Source of the DNA: Candidatus Rhabdochlamydia sp.
Lineage (GTDB): Bacteria > Chlamydiota > Chlamydiia > Chlamydiales > Rhabdochlamydiaceae
Length of the DNA: 5,072 nt
Assembly (NCBI GenBank): GCA_030043815.1
Contig: JASHWX010000023.1
Span: 1 to 5,072 of the forward strand
Direction: 5' to 3'
The first letter of the stretch is position 1. Every line of letters begins with the position of its first letter. The notes under the pieces were generated by a model, which saw only the letters and a program-made list of their open reading frames with translations, was not told the DNA's origin and made no database searches. Below are positions 4,830-5,072 of this stretch, one piece after another. Position numbers and translations under genes: made by a program.

Positions 4830-5072
4830 GAAAGCGCGATGAGGGTGGGTTCGCCGTTCAGGTCCCACTCGGTTCCTGCGGCGCAATCGAAGTGCACATG
4901 GGTGGCGAGCACCTCGTGCATGATTTCGTCGCGGTAGAGGTCGAAGGCTTTTCGAGCGCGTTCGGTGGTCTTGATTTGAATGACGATCCGATCAGTGACA
5001 GAATATCCTTCATCGCGGCGCATCGTATTGATTTTATTGATGATTTCTCGGGCGAGGCCCTCTAAGAGAAGG
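4814..5072 (-). CDS. ileS: Isoleucyl-tRNA synthetase, C-terminal end (partial)
   Basis: Only the last 85 codons are present; the gene continues past the right edge. The enzyme charges tRNA-Ile with isoleucine in the cytoplasm. The visible part holds the typical C-terminal signature GLAREIINKINTMRRDEGYS followed by VTDRI (roughly 5038-4990), then an alpha/beta stretch ending in ALSLSVT. This matches the C-terminal region (DUF5915-like) of the eukaryote-like, type 2 bacterial IleRS that Chlamydiae carry. There is a single Cys and no zinc-binding Cys pairs, unlike the E. coli type. The active-site HIGH and KMSKS motifs lie outside the window. The ATG at 5021-5023 is internal, because the frame stays open to base 5072 with matching family sequence. 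It converges on lepB across 91 bases filled by an inverted repeat. Confidence 0.93.
   Translation of the reverse strand, partial: LLLEGLAREIINKINTMRRDEGYSVTDRIVIQIKTTERARKAFDLYRDEIMHEVLATHVHFDCAAGTEWDLNGEPTLIALSLSVT

Noticed and set aside
1..5072. CRISPR array, tRNA or rRNA genes, transposase, toxin-antitoxin or defence genes
   Set aside because: No regularly spaced repeats, cloverleaf with conserved T-loop, or recognisable domain of these classes was found on either strand.

Overview
The window most likely comes from a chlamydia-related (environmental Chlamydiae) chromosome. Two things point there: an unusually large type I signal peptidase (LepB, about 640 residues), and its convergent partner, the 3' end of an isoleucyl-tRNA synthetase gene (ileS). 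As I recall, lepB and ileS are also neighbours in Chlamydia, where LepB is likewise about 630 residues. Base composition is moderate, with a C/G-rich 3' half of lepB, which would suit a Waddlia- or Estrella-like genome better than a very AT-rich one. The genus is inference.

Layout. Bases 1-43 are the edge of an unresolved coding frame. Bases 44-207 form a near-perfect palindrome with two 69-base arms, 68 of 69 positions complementary, and a 26-base centre. At 266-976 (+) lies a secreted protein of unknown function, preceded by a consensus-like promoter and ended by a terminator whose stem contains the stop codon. Convergent to it, at 1001-1972 (-), is a helical, Cys-containing protein with a Pro/Ser/Thr-rich tail; it has the only strong Shine-Dalgarno sequence in the window. 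Divergent from that gene, a (+) block holds a TPR-like protein (2124-2759) and, 40 bases later, lepB (2800-4722). The lepB-ileS gap is almost filled by a second inverted repeat (4726-4807) built from 8-base units. The ileS 3' end (4814-5072, -) runs off the right edge.

Function. LepB would cut signal peptides from exported proteins, including the secreted protein at 266-976. The TPR-like protein is probably co-transcribed with lepB, although a separate lepB promoter overlaps its stop codon. I see no defence, CRISPR or phage system. The most unusual signals are the palindrome with an open frame running through it, the matching promoter-to-ATG geometry of two genes (suggesting leaderless mRNAs), the large insertion in LepB, and the lineage-specific-looking gene at 1001-1972.
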